Below, piece after piece: positions 1 to 8,153 of a stretch of 33,954 nt of DNA. Position numbers and translations under genes: made by a program. The notes below the pieces were generated by a model. That model was not told where the DNA came from. It saw only the letters and a program-made list of their open reading frames with translations, and ran no database searches. The stretch spans positions 1 through 33,954 of the forward strand of contig NZ_BCNF01000068.1 in NCBI RefSeq assembly GCF_001485495.1, in the 5' to 3' direction. The first letter of the stretch is position 1. Each line of letters starts with the position of its first letter. Source of the DNA: Gordonia desulfuricans NBRC 100010 (lineage in GTDB: Bacteria > Actinomycetota > Actinomycetes > Mycobacteriales > Mycobacteriaceae).

Positions 1-50
1 AACAGTGTTCGCAGCCACGTCCGACGTGATCGCCAGAGCCGGGGCCGCGC

Positions 51-1550
51 CTACTGGGACGGCAACCCGAACCCGAACACCGTGCCGCCCCCGGCGCGTG
101 GTCGGTTCCAGATGGTGCCGTGCTGGCGCGTGATGATCCGATAGCTCAACGCCAATCCGATTCCGCTCCCGTGTGCCTTCTCGGTGAACGATTCGTGGAA
201 CGGGTCGCGGTTGAGGCCCCGACCCTGGTCGTCGACGGTGAAGATGCCCTCCCCGCCGGTATTCGACGTCGTGATCACCACGGGTGTGGCGGTGTCACCG
301 CACGCGACCATCTCGTCGACGGCGTTGAAGCACAGGTTGAGCATCACCTGGCCCACCAGGACCCGTTCGCACCGCACCCACACGGGCTGCTCGGAGAGCC
401 GCACCTCGATCGGGACGCCGGTGGGCCCCGACCGTAACTGCATGAACGGCAGGCACTCCCGCACCACGTCGTTGAGGTCGACGACCTGCTCGACGTGTTC
501 GAGGTGTCCGACGTAGGCCCGCACGGTGTTCACGATGGTGGCGGCGCGGGCGATCTGTTTGCTCGCCAGCTCGAGGCCGCTGTCGATGTCACTGCAGGTG
601 TCGGCGTCGAGGCGTTCGGTGCCGGCGAGGGAGCGGGAGAATCCGCGGACTCCGGTGATGAAGTTGTCGGCGGCGGCGAGTGGTTGGCCGAGTTCGTGGG
701 CGATGGCCATCGCCATGTCGCCCATGGCGTTGTAGCGCGCCAGGTAGTTCTCCTGGTGCAGCGCGAGCTCTCGCACCTCCTCCTCGCGGATGCGGTCGGT
801 GATGTCGTGCAGGATGATCAGATACCGCTGTGCGGCGAGCTCGGGAAGCCGTTCGACGCTGCCCTCCAGCCAGATCGGGGTGCCGTCGCGGTCGATGAGC
901 AGCTGCAACGGATGCAGCGGACTGGTCGCCGCCACCACCTCCGACCAGGTCGACGGTTGACCGTTGACCCGGATCTGGGTGCACGACATGAGGGTTCGCC
1001 CGATGGGGGAGACCGTGGTGCGGTCGGGGAACAGATAGCCCAGTGCGGTGTCGGTGGCCGCCTGGATCGAGCCGTCCTGGGCGACGGTCAGCGCGATGGT
1101 CGACGTGTGCTGGGTGAGCATCCCGACATGGGTCTCGGTGAGCCGCTCGGCGCGCTCGGTGGACAGCTCGCGCTCGATGTCGCGGTACTGGACCATCACC
1201 GCGGGGCCCTGGGACAACTCGACCCGGGTGGCGAAGGCATCGCACCGGAAGACCCGGCCGGACTTGGACCGTAGATGCCACTCCACCCGCGCGGCGCCTC
1301 TGTCCAGGGCCTGGTTGAGCAGGGCGCGGGCCACCACCCTGTCGTATTCGCGGGCCGGTTTGCTGATGTGGTTGGCCCGCAACTGGAGCAGCTCGGCCAG
1401 TTCCACCTCCAGCATCCGGCACGCGGCCGGGTTCGCCCACACGATCTGCAACGACTCCGCATCGTGCAGCAGGATGCAGGTGTCGCCGGCCTCGAGCAGT
1501 GCGAGATGGTCGTCTGCGGTCAGCGCAGCACACGGCACCACGTCGGTCAT
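51..1550 (-). CDS. PAS-domain sensor histidine kinase
   Basis: Two-component sensor kinase of 499 aa that should autophosphorylate on His and pass phosphate to a response regulator. Two PAS-like regions are visible (about residues 20-130 and 150-255), the first with the WANPAA signature. The dimerisation box MAIAHELGQPLAA carries the phospho-acceptor His285 and resembles the FixL/DctB class (HELNQPLAA). The ATPase part follows: N box NLCFNAVDEM, G1 DDQGRGL and G2 GSGIGLALSYRI. There are no membrane segments, so it is probably a cytosolic sensor of redox state or a small ligand. It diverges from the monooxygenase gene across about 160 bp, which makes a role in controlling that gene plausible. 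No response regulator is in the window; one could lie beyond the left edge. The Shine-Dalgarno is weak, so the start is less certain than the family. Confidence 0.9.
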   Translation of the reverse strand: MTDVVPCAALTADDHLALLEAGDTCILLHDAESLQIVWANPAACRMLEVELAELLQLRANHISKPAREYDRVVARALLNQALDRGAARVEWHLRSKSGRVFRCDAFATRVELSQGPAVMVQYRDIERELSTERAERLTETHVGMLTQHTSTIALTVAQDGSIQAATDTALGYLFPDRTTVSPIGRTLMSCTQIRVNGQPSTWSEVVAATSPLHPLQLLIDRDGTPIWLEGSVERLPELAAQRYLIILHDITDRIREEEVRELALHQENYLARYNAMGDMAMAIAHELGQPLAAADNFITGVRGFSRSLAGTERLDADTCSDIDSGLELASKQIARAATIVNTVRAYVGHLEHVEQVVDLNDVVRECLPFMQLRSGPTGVPIEVRLSEQPVWVRCERVLVGQVMLNLCFNAVDEMVACGDTATPVVITTSNTGGEGIFTVDDQGRGLNRDPFHESFTEKAHGSGIGLALSYRIITRQHGTIWNRPRAGGGTVFGFGLPSQ

Positions 1551-1712
1551 GGAGTCAGCCTAGATCGGCCCCGCGCACCACGCAGTCCGCAAAACGACTA
1601 GGCGTGGTTAGGAAATCACCTACGCGAAAGGCCGACTTTGCTGATCGACACCGCGCCGGGTGAGTTCGTAGCCTCGCAGTGGTACAGCCACGACGAGCAG
1701 GAGATCCAACCC

Positions 1713-2849
1713 ATGACCGCGACACTCGAACCATCCACCGTCACCTGGGATTCGGTGCTCGCCGAACTGGCGCAACGCCGCTCGGAGTTCCACGCCCAGC
1801 ACTATGTGCCGCGTGATTTCGTGGAGAAGTTCATCCCGCTCGGCGTGTTCCGGGCGGCCGCACCGATCCGCTTCGGTGGTGAACCGATCCCGCCGGCGCA
1901 GTTCCTGCAGCTGATCGAGCGGGTGGCCCGGGTCGACGGGTCGACCGGATGGATCATCGCGTTCGCGTCGTCGTTGACCTATCTGGGTGCACTCCCGCTC
2001 GACACCCAGGCCGAGATCTACCGGGACGGCCCCGACATCGTCTGGGCCGGAGGTCTTTTCCCGATGCAGCCGGCTCCGCTGCGAGACGGTCGCTATGTGA
2101 TCAAAGGTCGCTGGAAGTACGCCAGCGGCTGTATGGGTGCCGACTACGTCGGCGTCGGCCTGCGCGATGAGAGCGCCGGTGGCAAGCCGCGTGCGGCGGT
2201 CCTGCGACCCGATCAGGTCACCTTCGTCGACGACTGGGACGTCACCGGGATGGCCGCGTCGGGATCGTTCGACGTGATCGTCGAGAACGTCGAGGTGCCA
2301 CAGGAATGGACCTTTGTGCGCGGCGGCGGTGAGACATTCATCGACGATCCGCTCTACCGGTACCCGCTGATCGCCTACCAGGCGCAGGCCCACGCCGCGG
2401 TGGGCCTCGGTGTGGCCCAGGCGGCACTCGACCAGGTGCGTGCGGCCGGATCGCGCACCGGTGTCACCGGCGCGCCGCCGCTCGCCGCACGTGCGTACTA
2501 CCGCACAGAGTTCGCGAAAGCGTATGTGGCGCTGAACTCCGCGCGTTCGTTCTACCTCGATGTGGCCGACGAGGTGTGGCAGACCGTCGTCGCCGGTGAT
2601 CCGGCGAGCGACGAGCAGATCGCCCGGATGCGGTTGTCGGCGGCCAACATCGCCGATACCGCCGCCGACGTGGTGGGACGCCTGTGTGCGGTGTCGGGGG
2701 CGGCGATCATCAACAACGGCCATCCCATGCAGCTGCTCCGGCAGGATGCGATCGTCCCGCAGTTGCACGCCACCCTCGGCCAGGCGATGTACGACGGTGC
2801 GGGATCGGTACTGCTCGGTCAGGAGCCGGTGATCCCCGGATTCCTGTGA
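1713..2849 (+). CDS. acyl-CoA dehydrogenase-like flavin monooxygenase
   Basis: Soluble flavoprotein of 378 aa with the acyl-CoA dehydrogenase fold. The features seen are the N-terminal helical part (ELAQRRSEFHAQHYVPRDF), the middle GRWKYASG segment typical of the flavin-binding beta domain, and the C-terminal helical bundle ending GQEPVIPGFL. This pattern fits group D flavin-dependent monooxygenases such as HsaA and the large component of 4-hydroxyphenylacetate hydroxylase, which use reduced flavin supplied by a partner reductase. It fits these better than true acyl-CoA dehydrogenases. An upstream in-frame start at 1638 exists, but AGGAG at 1699-1703 lies 9 nt before ATG 1713, so that start was chosen. 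The adjacent MFS symporter suggests uptake and oxidation of one aromatic or organic acid. The substrate cannot be read from the sequence and no reductase gene is nearby. Confidence 0.82.
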   Translation: MTATLEPSTVTWDSVLAELAQRRSEFHAQHYVPRDFVEKFIPLGVFRAAAPIRFGGEPIPPAQFLQLIERVARVDGSTGWIIAFASSLTYLGALPLDTQAEIYRDGPDIVWAGGLFPMQPAPLRDGRYVIKGRWKYASGCMGADYVGVGLRDESAGGKPRAAVLRPDQVTFVDDWDVTGMAASGSFDVIVENVEVPQEWTFVRGGGETFIDDPLYRYPLIAYQAQAHAAVGLGVAQAALDQVRAAGSRTGVTGAPPLAARAYYRTEFAKAYVALNSARSFYLDVADEVWQTVVAGDPASDEQIARMRLSAANIADTAADVVGRLCAVSGAAIINNGHPMQLLRQDAIVPQLHATLGQAMYDGAGSVLLGQEPVIPGFL

Positions 2850-2871
2850 CGGTTCTCGCCCTGCACGACCC

Positions 2872-2906
2872 CGGGAGTGCCCGTACCGTTGGTACGGGCA
2901 CTCCCG
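2872..2906 (+). terminator. hairpin terminator after monooxygenase gene
   Basis: A perfect 16-bp stem (GGGAGTGCCCGTACC and its complement, plus one outer C-G pair) closes on a 3-nt GTT loop, 23 nt after the stop codon. No long T run follows, as is usual in high-GC actinobacteria. Confidence 0.85.
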
Positions 2907-3056
2907 TCGTTCTGGGCGCCACCGACACCGACTCCCGGATCCCCCTGCCGGCACACGGATGGCTGCTAGGAATCCCTGTACGCGGGGTACGGGAAAGTTA
3001 TGTTTCCGCCGACTCGCACAGTGAAGTGCCCCGGGTTGCGTAACGATGGACACGAC

Positions 3057-3095
3057 ATGAAGTCGACGGCAACGACGCCGCGGCATCACTTGTGA
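3057..3095 (+). CDS. possible 12-codon leader peptide
   Basis: A 12-codon frame (MKSTATTPRHHL) ends 19 nt before the GTG of the MFS gene. It has no clear Shine-Dalgarno and could be chance. If translated it would be an upstream leader in the symporter mRNA. The terminator at 2872-2906 implies a separate promoter for the symporter between 2907 and about 3056. Confidence 0.2.
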   Translation: MKSTATTPRHHL

Positions 3096-3114
3096 AGATC
3101 AGAGGAAACAGTCA

Positions 3115-4500
3115 GTGTCAGAACACAGCCCGGTGTCCACAGGGGTTCCCGCGAGTGCGGCACCGAAGTCCAGCTTCAGGCGCCTGGCCTTCGCCAGCGG
3201 CGTCGGAACATCCCTCGAGTTCTACGATTTCGCGATCTACGGCACCGCCACCGCGCTGGTCTTCAGCGACACCTTCTTCAAGACCAACGACGCCTGGTTC
3301 AGCACCTTCATGGGTCTGGCCACCTTCGGCATCGGATTCCTGATGGCGCCGATCGGCGCTATCCTGTTCGGGTGGGTCGGTGACACCTACGGTCGCAAGA
3401 AGGCCCTCACCCTGACCTTCATCGGAATGGGTGCGGCCACCGTCCTGATCGGTCTGCTGCCGACCTACGCGCAGATCGGGGTGGCGGCACCGCTGCTGCT
3501 TGTCCTGTGCCGCATGGTGCACGGGCTCTGTCGTGGTGGTGAGACCGGCGGTTCGGCGGTGCTCGCCATCGAGCACGCCCCCGACGGGAAGCGCGCCCAG
3601 TACGGCGTCTTCACCGCACTGGGCAGCCCCGTGGGCACCATCCTCGCCAACATCGCGTTCGCGCTGGTCCTGCTGATGCCGGCGACCATGGTCGACGACT
3701 GGGCCTGGCGTCTGCCGTTCCTGGTCGGCGGTCTGGTCCTGGTGCTGGGCATCTGGATTCGTAAGGGCGTTGCCGAGAGCCCGGTGTTCAAGGCGATGGT
3801 CGCCGAGCACGGCGAGGAAGAGCTGCGCAAGCGGGTTCCCGCACTCACCGTCATCCGCACCAACTGGCGTCGGCTGGCGCTGGCCGCAGGTGTCAACGTC
3901 GGCCTGAACTCCACCACCTTCGCCCTGTCGATCTTCATGCTCTCCTACGCCACCGCCAAAGCCCCTGACGGACTGGATCTCCCGCGTACCGCGATCGTGT
4001 ACGGCAGTATCGCCGCGCTGGTGATGCACGGTGTCGCCAACGTCATCGGTGCGCTCCTGTCCGACCGCATCGGACGACGTCCGGTGATGATCGCCGGCGC
4101 CGCATCGTCGGTGGTCGCGGCATTGTTCATCTTCCGGCTGGCCCAGACCGGCACCGTGGCCGCCGTGGTCACCGCGCTGGTCATCGGATTCTTCTGCACC
4201 GGCTTCCTGTTCGGCCCGATGTACACCTACTTCACCGAACTGTTCCCGCGGGAGCAGCGGCAGACCGGTATGGGCATCGCCTTCCACGTGGGTGCCGTGC
4301 TCGGTGGCGGTATCTCGCCGCTGATCGCCAACCGGATCATCGCCGGTACCGGTGACGCCGCCAACATCGGCTACTACCTGGCCGTCATGCTGACCATCTC
4401 GCTGCTGTGTCTGCTCGCCCTTCCCGAGACCGCACCGGCGCGACTGGCCGCCAAGGCCCGCCGGGCGGGTGCCACCGAGAAGGAGTCGGTGACCGCATAG
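3115..4500 (+). CDS. MFS metabolite:proton symporter
   Basis: Integral membrane transporter of 461 aa with about 12 hydrophobic segments, of the metabolite:H+ symporter branch of the major facilitator superfamily (relatives include ShiA and ProP). Evidence is the N-terminal SGVGTSLEFYDFAIYGTA segment, the loop 2-3 motif GWVGDTYGRKKAL, the RMVHGLCRGGETGGSAV stretch after helix 4 and the second-half motif LSDRIGRRPVM. It should import an organic acid or similar small metabolite driven by protons. Start is GTG 3115 with AGAGGA at 3101-3106. It follows the monooxygenase gene in the same direction but behind a strong hairpin, so it probably has its own promoter, while serving the same pathway. The exact substrate is unknown. 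Confidence 0.9.
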   Translation: MSEHSPVSTGVPASAAPKSSFRRLAFASGVGTSLEFYDFAIYGTATALVFSDTFFKTNDAWFSTFMGLATFGIGFLMAPIGAILFGWVGDTYGRKKALTLTFIGMGAATVLIGLLPTYAQIGVAAPLLLVLCRMVHGLCRGGETGGSAVLAIEHAPDGKRAQYGVFTALGSPVGTILANIAFALVLLMPATMVDDWAWRLPFLVGGLVLVLGIWIRKGVAESPVFKAMVAEHGEEELRKRVPALTVIRTNWRRLALAAGVNVGLNSTTFALSIFMLSYATAKAPDGLDLPRTAIVYGSIAALVMHGVANVIGALLSDRIGRRPVMIAGAASSVVAALFIFRLAQTGTVAAVVTALVIGFFCTGFLFGPMYTYFTELFPREQRQTGMGIAFHVGAVLGGGISPLIANRIIAGTGDAANIGYYLAVMLTISLLCLLALPETAPARLAAKARRAGATEKESVTA

Positions 4501-4538
4501 CCACCACCTTCCGGTCTGACGCTCGCGTCGGCGGTCGG

Positions 4539-4598
4539 CAAACGGAAACGGACCCTGCAGAGGCACATCGGTGCCTCTGCAGGGTCCGTTTCCGTTTG
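4539..4598. terminator. bidirectional terminator, perfect 28-bp stem
   Basis: Two perfectly complementary 28-nt arms (4539-4566 and 4571-4598) flank a 4-nt ATCG loop. It lies between the convergent symporter and GH16 genes and would act in both directions. The length and perfection of the stem are unusual. Confidence 0.9.
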
Positions 4599-4631
4599 TG
4601 AGTGTTCCCCCCCTGCGATCGGTCGGTTGCG

Positions 4632-5444
4632 CTAGATCCCGTACTCCGCAACCCAATCGACGAACATCTGCCCGGTGGGGAAGGTGAGTCCGCCGAAGTT
4701 GTCGAGCTGCAGCGCCAGGTGCATCGACCGCGGTGGCAGCCGGTTCACGTCGGTGCTCCGCGCCCACTGCACACCGTCGCGGTACACCGCGATGTACTGC
4801 GGGGTCCATTCGACGGCCCAGGCATGCCAGTTGGTGGCGTCGCCCCAGGTGGTGTGGGATTCGACGTTGTTGGCCGCGCCGTAGTGCAGGTTGTACTGCA
4901 CGGTGCTGCGGGTGGCGTCGGCGATCTCCATGAAGTCCACCTCGCCGCCGACCGGCCAGTCCTCGGCGTCGGGCCACAGCAGTGCGACCGCATGCCAGGT
5001 GGGGGAGGCGACGGTGGCCCGTGAGCAGATCTCCCACCGGCCGTACTTGCGTCCACCCCACTTGGGGGTCACCCCACCGGACGTGCCGTCGATGGTGGAC
5101 GTGATGGTCAGCGCCCCATCGGAAATGGAGACCGCCGACGGGCTCCGGCGGCCGTTGCCGTCGTGACCGGCGCCGTCGTAGGCGCTCCAGTTCGACAACG
5201 ACGAGAAGCCGTCGTAGTGCTCGGCGGTTCCCCATCCGTGGGTGGAGGCTGCGGTGGTGGTGCAGCCCGCAGTCGACGACGACGACCCGAGGTCGAGGGC
5301 CTCGGCGTCGGGGGTGTTGACGTAGGTGAGTGCGGCGGCGGCGATTCCGGCGGCGAGCAGCGGCCGGAGTGCGGTCGTGAGAGTGGCGAACACAACTGCG
5401 AATCTAGCAGAAACGGATGAACCGGAAAAGGCGTCCGACCTCAC
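4632..5444 (-). CDS. secreted GH16-family glycosidase
   Basis: Secreted glycoside hydrolase or transglycosylase of family 16 (270 aa). After a signal sequence (hydrophobic stretch about 16-42, AEA near residue 48) comes a jelly-roll domain with GRWEICSRA and LLWPDAEDWPVGGEVDFMEI. The EVDFME segment matches the GH16 active site ExDxxE: Glu168 as nucleophile, Asp170, Glu173 as acid/base. The family cleaves beta-1,3/1,4-glucans and related polymers; this substrate is unknown. The frame opens with GTG 5444, but no Shine-Dalgarno is clear there or at the in-frame GTG 5393, which also gives a good signal peptide. It lies 21 bp downstream of the mycolyltransferase on the same strand, so the two probably form an envelope-related operon. 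Confidence 0.85.
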   Translation of the reverse strand: MRSDAFSGSSVSARFAVVFATLTTALRPLLAAGIAAAALTYVNTPDAEALDLGSSSSTAGCTTTAASTHGWGTAEHYDGFSSLSNWSAYDGAGHDGNGRRSPSAVSISDGALTITSTIDGTSGGVTPKWGGRKYGRWEICSRATVASPTWHAVALLWPDAEDWPVGGEVDFMEIADATRSTVQYNLHYGAANNVESHTTWGDATNWHAWAVEWTPQYIAVYRDGVQWARSTDVNRLPPRSMHLALQLDNFGGLTFPTGQMFVDWVAEYGI

Positions 5445-5465
5445 GACAATGCATGTGCCGCAACA

Positions 5466-6959
5466 TCATTCGGTATCCGACATATCTGTGGAATCGCGGT
5501 CGGCAGACTTCTGCCCGGCGGCCTCGTCGACGACCGGTGTCTCGGTGGCGTCGTCTGCGGTGCCCGACTCGGCTGCCGAAGAATCGCCTTCGGTGTCGGC
5601 CTCTTCACCGGTGGCCGGCTCGGTCTCCGCGGCGGGTGACTCGGTCTCGGTGGTCTCGGTCTCGGGTGTCTCGGTCCCGGTGGTCTCGGTCTCGGGTGTC
5701 TCGGTATCGGTCGACCCCGCGGCCGGCGTCTCGGTGTCAGGTGTCTCGGCTTCGGGGGTCGCGACGACCGGTGTTGCGACAGTGGAGGACTCGACCGCGG
5801 TGGACTCCGCGGCAGCGCTCACGCGGGCCACGTTGGTGGCGGTGGTGGTGGTCGGCGAGGTCACATAGCCACTCAGTGCGTCCTCGAGCTTGTCGACCTC
5901 TTCCTCGTCGGTGCGGATCCACCGGTTCCAGGTGTGTGCGCCGTCGGTGTAGATGAACTGCACCGGGAGGTCGAAGATCTCGGCCTGGATGTTGAGTAGC
6001 ACCGTCGACGCGAAGGAGATCACCTCGAGTCCCACGCCGATCGCGACGTGCAGGATGCCGCCCTGGGCCATCATCTCGTCCCATTCGGCCTGCGAGGCCG
6101 GCAGACCGTTGCCGGTGGAGACGATGATGGTCTGGCCGTTGGCCTTGGCCTGCATGATCTGGGCGGCGACGTCGTTGGCGGCCCATGAGTTACCGGGCAG
6201 CAGCGGGTTGCCCCACATGCCGTCGAATCCGTTGCCGACGCCCTGACGGCTGGACAGGATGAACGGCACCGCGAAGTACCCGAAGATGTTGTCGGTGTGG
6301 TAGTACCCCGAGCGTGACACCGCCACCGAGAACACCTCGGGGTACTTCAGTGCCAGGTTGATCGCCTGCCCGCCCGAGATGGACAGTCCGGAGATCGCGT
6401 TGCCGGAGGTGTCGACATCGAAGTTCTGGTTCAGGAACACCGGGAGTTCTTCACCCACAAAGGTTTCCCACTGCGGGTTGAAGTCGCCGTTGCCTTCGTA
6501 GTTGCTCAGCGGGTTGCCGTTGTTGTCGACCGGCGTGGACTCCCAGTTCGCCGACCACGTGGTGGCCGAATCGGGGATCGACACCAGGGTGTAGCCCGTG
6601 TCGTAGAGGTCGCCGCGACCGTTGGCGATCGGATCGCTGAGCTGGCCCAGGAAGTAGACGGCCTGCTCGGGCTGTCCGGCCTGCTGATCGGACGGCCGGA
6701 CCTTGACCGTCACGGTGGTCTGCATGGACTCCGACCAGACGTAGCAGGTCTGCACGTTCTGGGCGCGATCGGTGTCACTGGTGAAGTAGCAGCTCGCCGA
6801 GGTGCGCTCGACGGTGGGATCCACCGCGAACGCCGGCCCGATTCCGCTGCCGAGTCCGATCGCTGCGGCCACGACCGCTGCGGCCACCGATCGCCGACGA
6901 CGGCGGGCGGAGCGGGATCGGAGGGCGACCGGCGCGGTCGTCTCACTCGACAGGGTCAT
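5466..6959 (-). CDS. antigen 85-type mycolyltransferase with acidic tail
   Basis: Secreted alpha/beta-hydrolase of the antigen 85/mycolyltransferase family, which transfers mycolic acids between trehalose mycolates, arabinogalactan or other acceptors outside the membrane. The 497-aa product has an Arg-rich n-region and signal peptide (to about residue 45, GPAFA), then the catalytic domain. The nucleophile elbow GLSISGGQA gives Ser193, GAHTW gives His342, and Glu312 in GLEVISF is the likely acid. From about residue 367 a tail of some 130 residues is almost only Thr, Glu, Pro, Ala, Ser and Asp, probably a disordered wall-spanning segment. GAGG lies 9 nt before the start. A close paralogue is at 30755-32245. 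The candidate iron box at 7016-7034 lies 57 bp upstream. Confidence 0.88.
   Translation of the reverse strand: MTLSSETTAPVALRSRSARRRRRSVAAAVVAAAIGLGSGIGPAFAVDPTVERTSASCYFTSDTDRAQNVQTCYVWSESMQTTVTVKVRPSDQQAGQPEQAVYFLGQLSDPIANGRGDLYDTGYTLVSIPDSATTWSANWESTPVDNNGNPLSNYEGNGDFNPQWETFVGEELPVFLNQNFDVDTSGNAISGLSISGGQAINLALKYPEVFSVAVSRSGYYHTDNIFGYFAVPFILSSRQGVGNGFDGMWGNPLLPGNSWAANDVAAQIMQAKANGQTIIVSTGNGLPASQAEWDEMMAQGGILHVAIGVGLEVISFASTVLLNIQAEIFDLPVQFIYTDGAHTWNRWIRTDEEEVDKLEDALSGYVTSPTTTTATNVARVSAAAESTAVESSTVATPVVATPEAETPDTETPAAGSTDTETPETETTGTETPETETTETESPAAETEPATGEEADTEGDSSAAESGTADDATETPVVDEAAGQKSADRDSTDMSDTE
5651..5710. repeat. 30-bp tandem repeat in acidic tail
   Basis: Two 30-bp units (5651-5680 and 5681-5710) differ only near the end of each unit. 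They encode repeated TETPET-type residues of the mycolyltransferase tail, so its length could vary between strains. Confidence 0.8.
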
Positions 6960-7015
6960 GGCAATGTCACCTCAGGTCGTTCGGGCACCTCGATTTCGGA
7001 CAAACCCTACATGGT

Positions 7016-7034
7016 GTTGGTTAGGCAAACCTAA
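7016..7034. promoter_or_regulatory. candidate IdeR/DtxR iron box
   Basis: GTTGGTTAGGCAAACCTAA matches the known actinobacterial iron-box consensus TTAGGTTAGGCTAACCTAA at 16 of 19 positions, and its core GTTAGG-CAAA-CCTAAC is a perfect dyad. It lies 57 bp upstream of the mycolyltransferase start and overlaps the stop codon of the small membrane gene. A possible -10 element, TAGGGT on the minus strand, sits between box and gene, so bound repressor would cover the -35 area. Predicted effect: repression when iron is plentiful. Confidence 0.65.
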
Positions 7035-7315
7035 CTGAGGTCCTGTATGGGCTGCTGCCGTCGCACCCGCGCGAAAGTCCACAGTGAGATTCCGGCCGCC
7101 CCCACCGACAGCAGATCCGACTCGGTCAGGCCGTTGGTCCTGGTGAACGTGACGAGCGTCGCACCCTCGATCGGGCCGTTCCAGATCACCCACGCCACCG
7201 CGACGACGAGCAGCGTGACCGCCGCGCGCACACTCGGGCGCAGCAGGGTCCACAGCCCGCAGGCGAACAGCAGGTTGAGCAGGACCAGGGCATGGAAGAT
7301 ATCTGGTGAACGCAT
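7031..7315 (-). CDS. small membrane protein, function unknown
   Basis: A 94-aa protein with three likely membrane helices (about residues 6-24, 30-48 and 65-84) and a basic C-terminus (RVRRQQ). The segment between helices 2 and 3 (GPIEGATLVTFTRTNGLTESDL) is polar. I do not recognise the family. ATG 7315 was chosen; an in-frame TTG at 7324 is possible, and neither has a clear Shine-Dalgarno. It is followed after 71 bp by the mycolyltransferase on the same strand, and the iron box overlaps its stop codon, so the pair need not be one transcript. Confidence 0.6.
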   Translation of the reverse strand: MRSPDIFHALVLLNLLFACGLWTLLRPSVRAAVTLLVVAVAWVIWNGPIEGATLVTFTRTNGLTESDLLSVGAAGISLWTFARVRRQQPIQDLS

Positions 7316-7513
7316 CGTGAACAATCATGCCCGGTGCGGCGATGCGCCGCCGTGTGCGCCGGCGCCCGCGGCGCCGGTCGCCGGTGGTCCGGACCGGAGC
7401 GGTGGCGGCCCCGACAGCGGCCAGTTCTGCCGAGAGGTACTTCCCGCTGCTAACGTGCTGACGTCTGAGTAGACGAATCCCATTGGGATACCACAATCTT
7501 CGGGGAGATTGAG

Positions 7514-8146
7514 ATGAAGACCAGCTATGCAGTCCGGATCGCCGGGGTCGGCCTGGCCGCCGCGATCGGGACCACCATCGTGGCCGCACCGGCGCTCGCC
7601 GCACCGTCGAGTGTACCGGGCGCGGTCCAGGTGGCCGCCGCGAAAGTGAACTGGACCGACGTCAGCAAGGGTGCGTCCGCCGTCGGCGACAAGCGCAACG
7701 CCCAGGCGGCCCAGTGGGTGCTCGCCAAGCATGCGGCCGCCCCGGTCGCCGCCGACAAGAGCAACGTCAAGCAGTCGGTGCTGGCCGCCAGCGCCTACGG
7801 TGACGTCGCCGAGCCGATCGTCACCGACGCCGCCAACCCGTCGGTGGGCACCGCCGCCGGTTCCACCGGATCGTCGGACTCCGGTTCGGGCTCGTCGGGC
7901 TCGAGCACCGGCTCATCGACCGGATCGCTCGACCTCGGGTCGTCGAACGGTTCGGCGGAGGTCTCCTACAACGATCTGAAGGCGATCCTCGAGACCTACT
8001 TCGCGAGCTTCGACTGGTCGGTGGTGACCATTCCGCTGATCGCCACGGTGTTGCAGGCCCAGGGTGTCCCGTCGGTCATCGCCACCCCGTTGGCCAAGCT
8101 GATCTGGCAGGTCATCGAGACCACGTTCCCGGCATACGCGAACTGA
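7514..8146 (+). CDS. secreted protein with Ser/Gly linker
   Basis: A 210-aa exported protein of unknown function. A signal peptide is clear (MKTSYAVRIAGVG..., cleavage near APALA-AP at about residue 29). Next come a helical Ala/Lys-rich stretch, a Ser/Gly/Thr linker (about 115-145) and a hydrophobic C-terminal part of about 60 residues (SYNDLKAILETYF...PAYAN). There are no cysteines or catalytic motifs. The start is supported by GGGGAGA at 7501-7507, and ATCCC-ATT-GGGAT at 7477-7489 is a small dyad just upstream. It converges with the TetR gene with only 7 bp between stops. It may be a wall-associated or channel-like protein, but nothing in the sequence proves this. Confidence 0.75.
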   Translation: MKTSYAVRIAGVGLAAAIGTTIVAAPALAAPSSVPGAVQVAAAKVNWTDVSKGASAVGDKRNAQAAQWVLAKHAAAPVAADKSNVKQSVLAASAYGDVAEPIVTDAANPSVGTAAGSTGSSDSGSGSSGSSTGSSTGSLDLGSSNGSAEVSYNDLKAILETYFASFDWSVVTIPLIATVLQAQGVPSVIATPLAKLIWQVIETTFPAYAN

Positions 8147-8153
8147 TCTGTGT

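Noticed and set aside
1596..1616. Possible iron box GGTTAGGAAATCACC between kinase and monooxygenase
   Set aside because: Only one half matches; about 9 of 19 positions agree with the consensus, unlike the good match at 7016.
1620..3089. 489-aa minus-strand open frame opposite the monooxygenase gene
   Set aside because: It is an antisense shadow of a gene with family matches and a Shine-Dalgarno; its product has no recognisable domain.
3118..5235. 705-aa minus-strand open frame across the MFS and GH16 genes
   Set aside because: It lies antisense to the well-supported MFS gene, crosses the 28-bp terminator, and its Gly/Arg/His-rich translation is a typical GC-rich shadow.
5651..5710. Tandem repeats considered as CRISPR-like or regulatory
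   Set aside because: They are in frame inside the acidic tail, with no spacers, and encode a simple peptide repeat.
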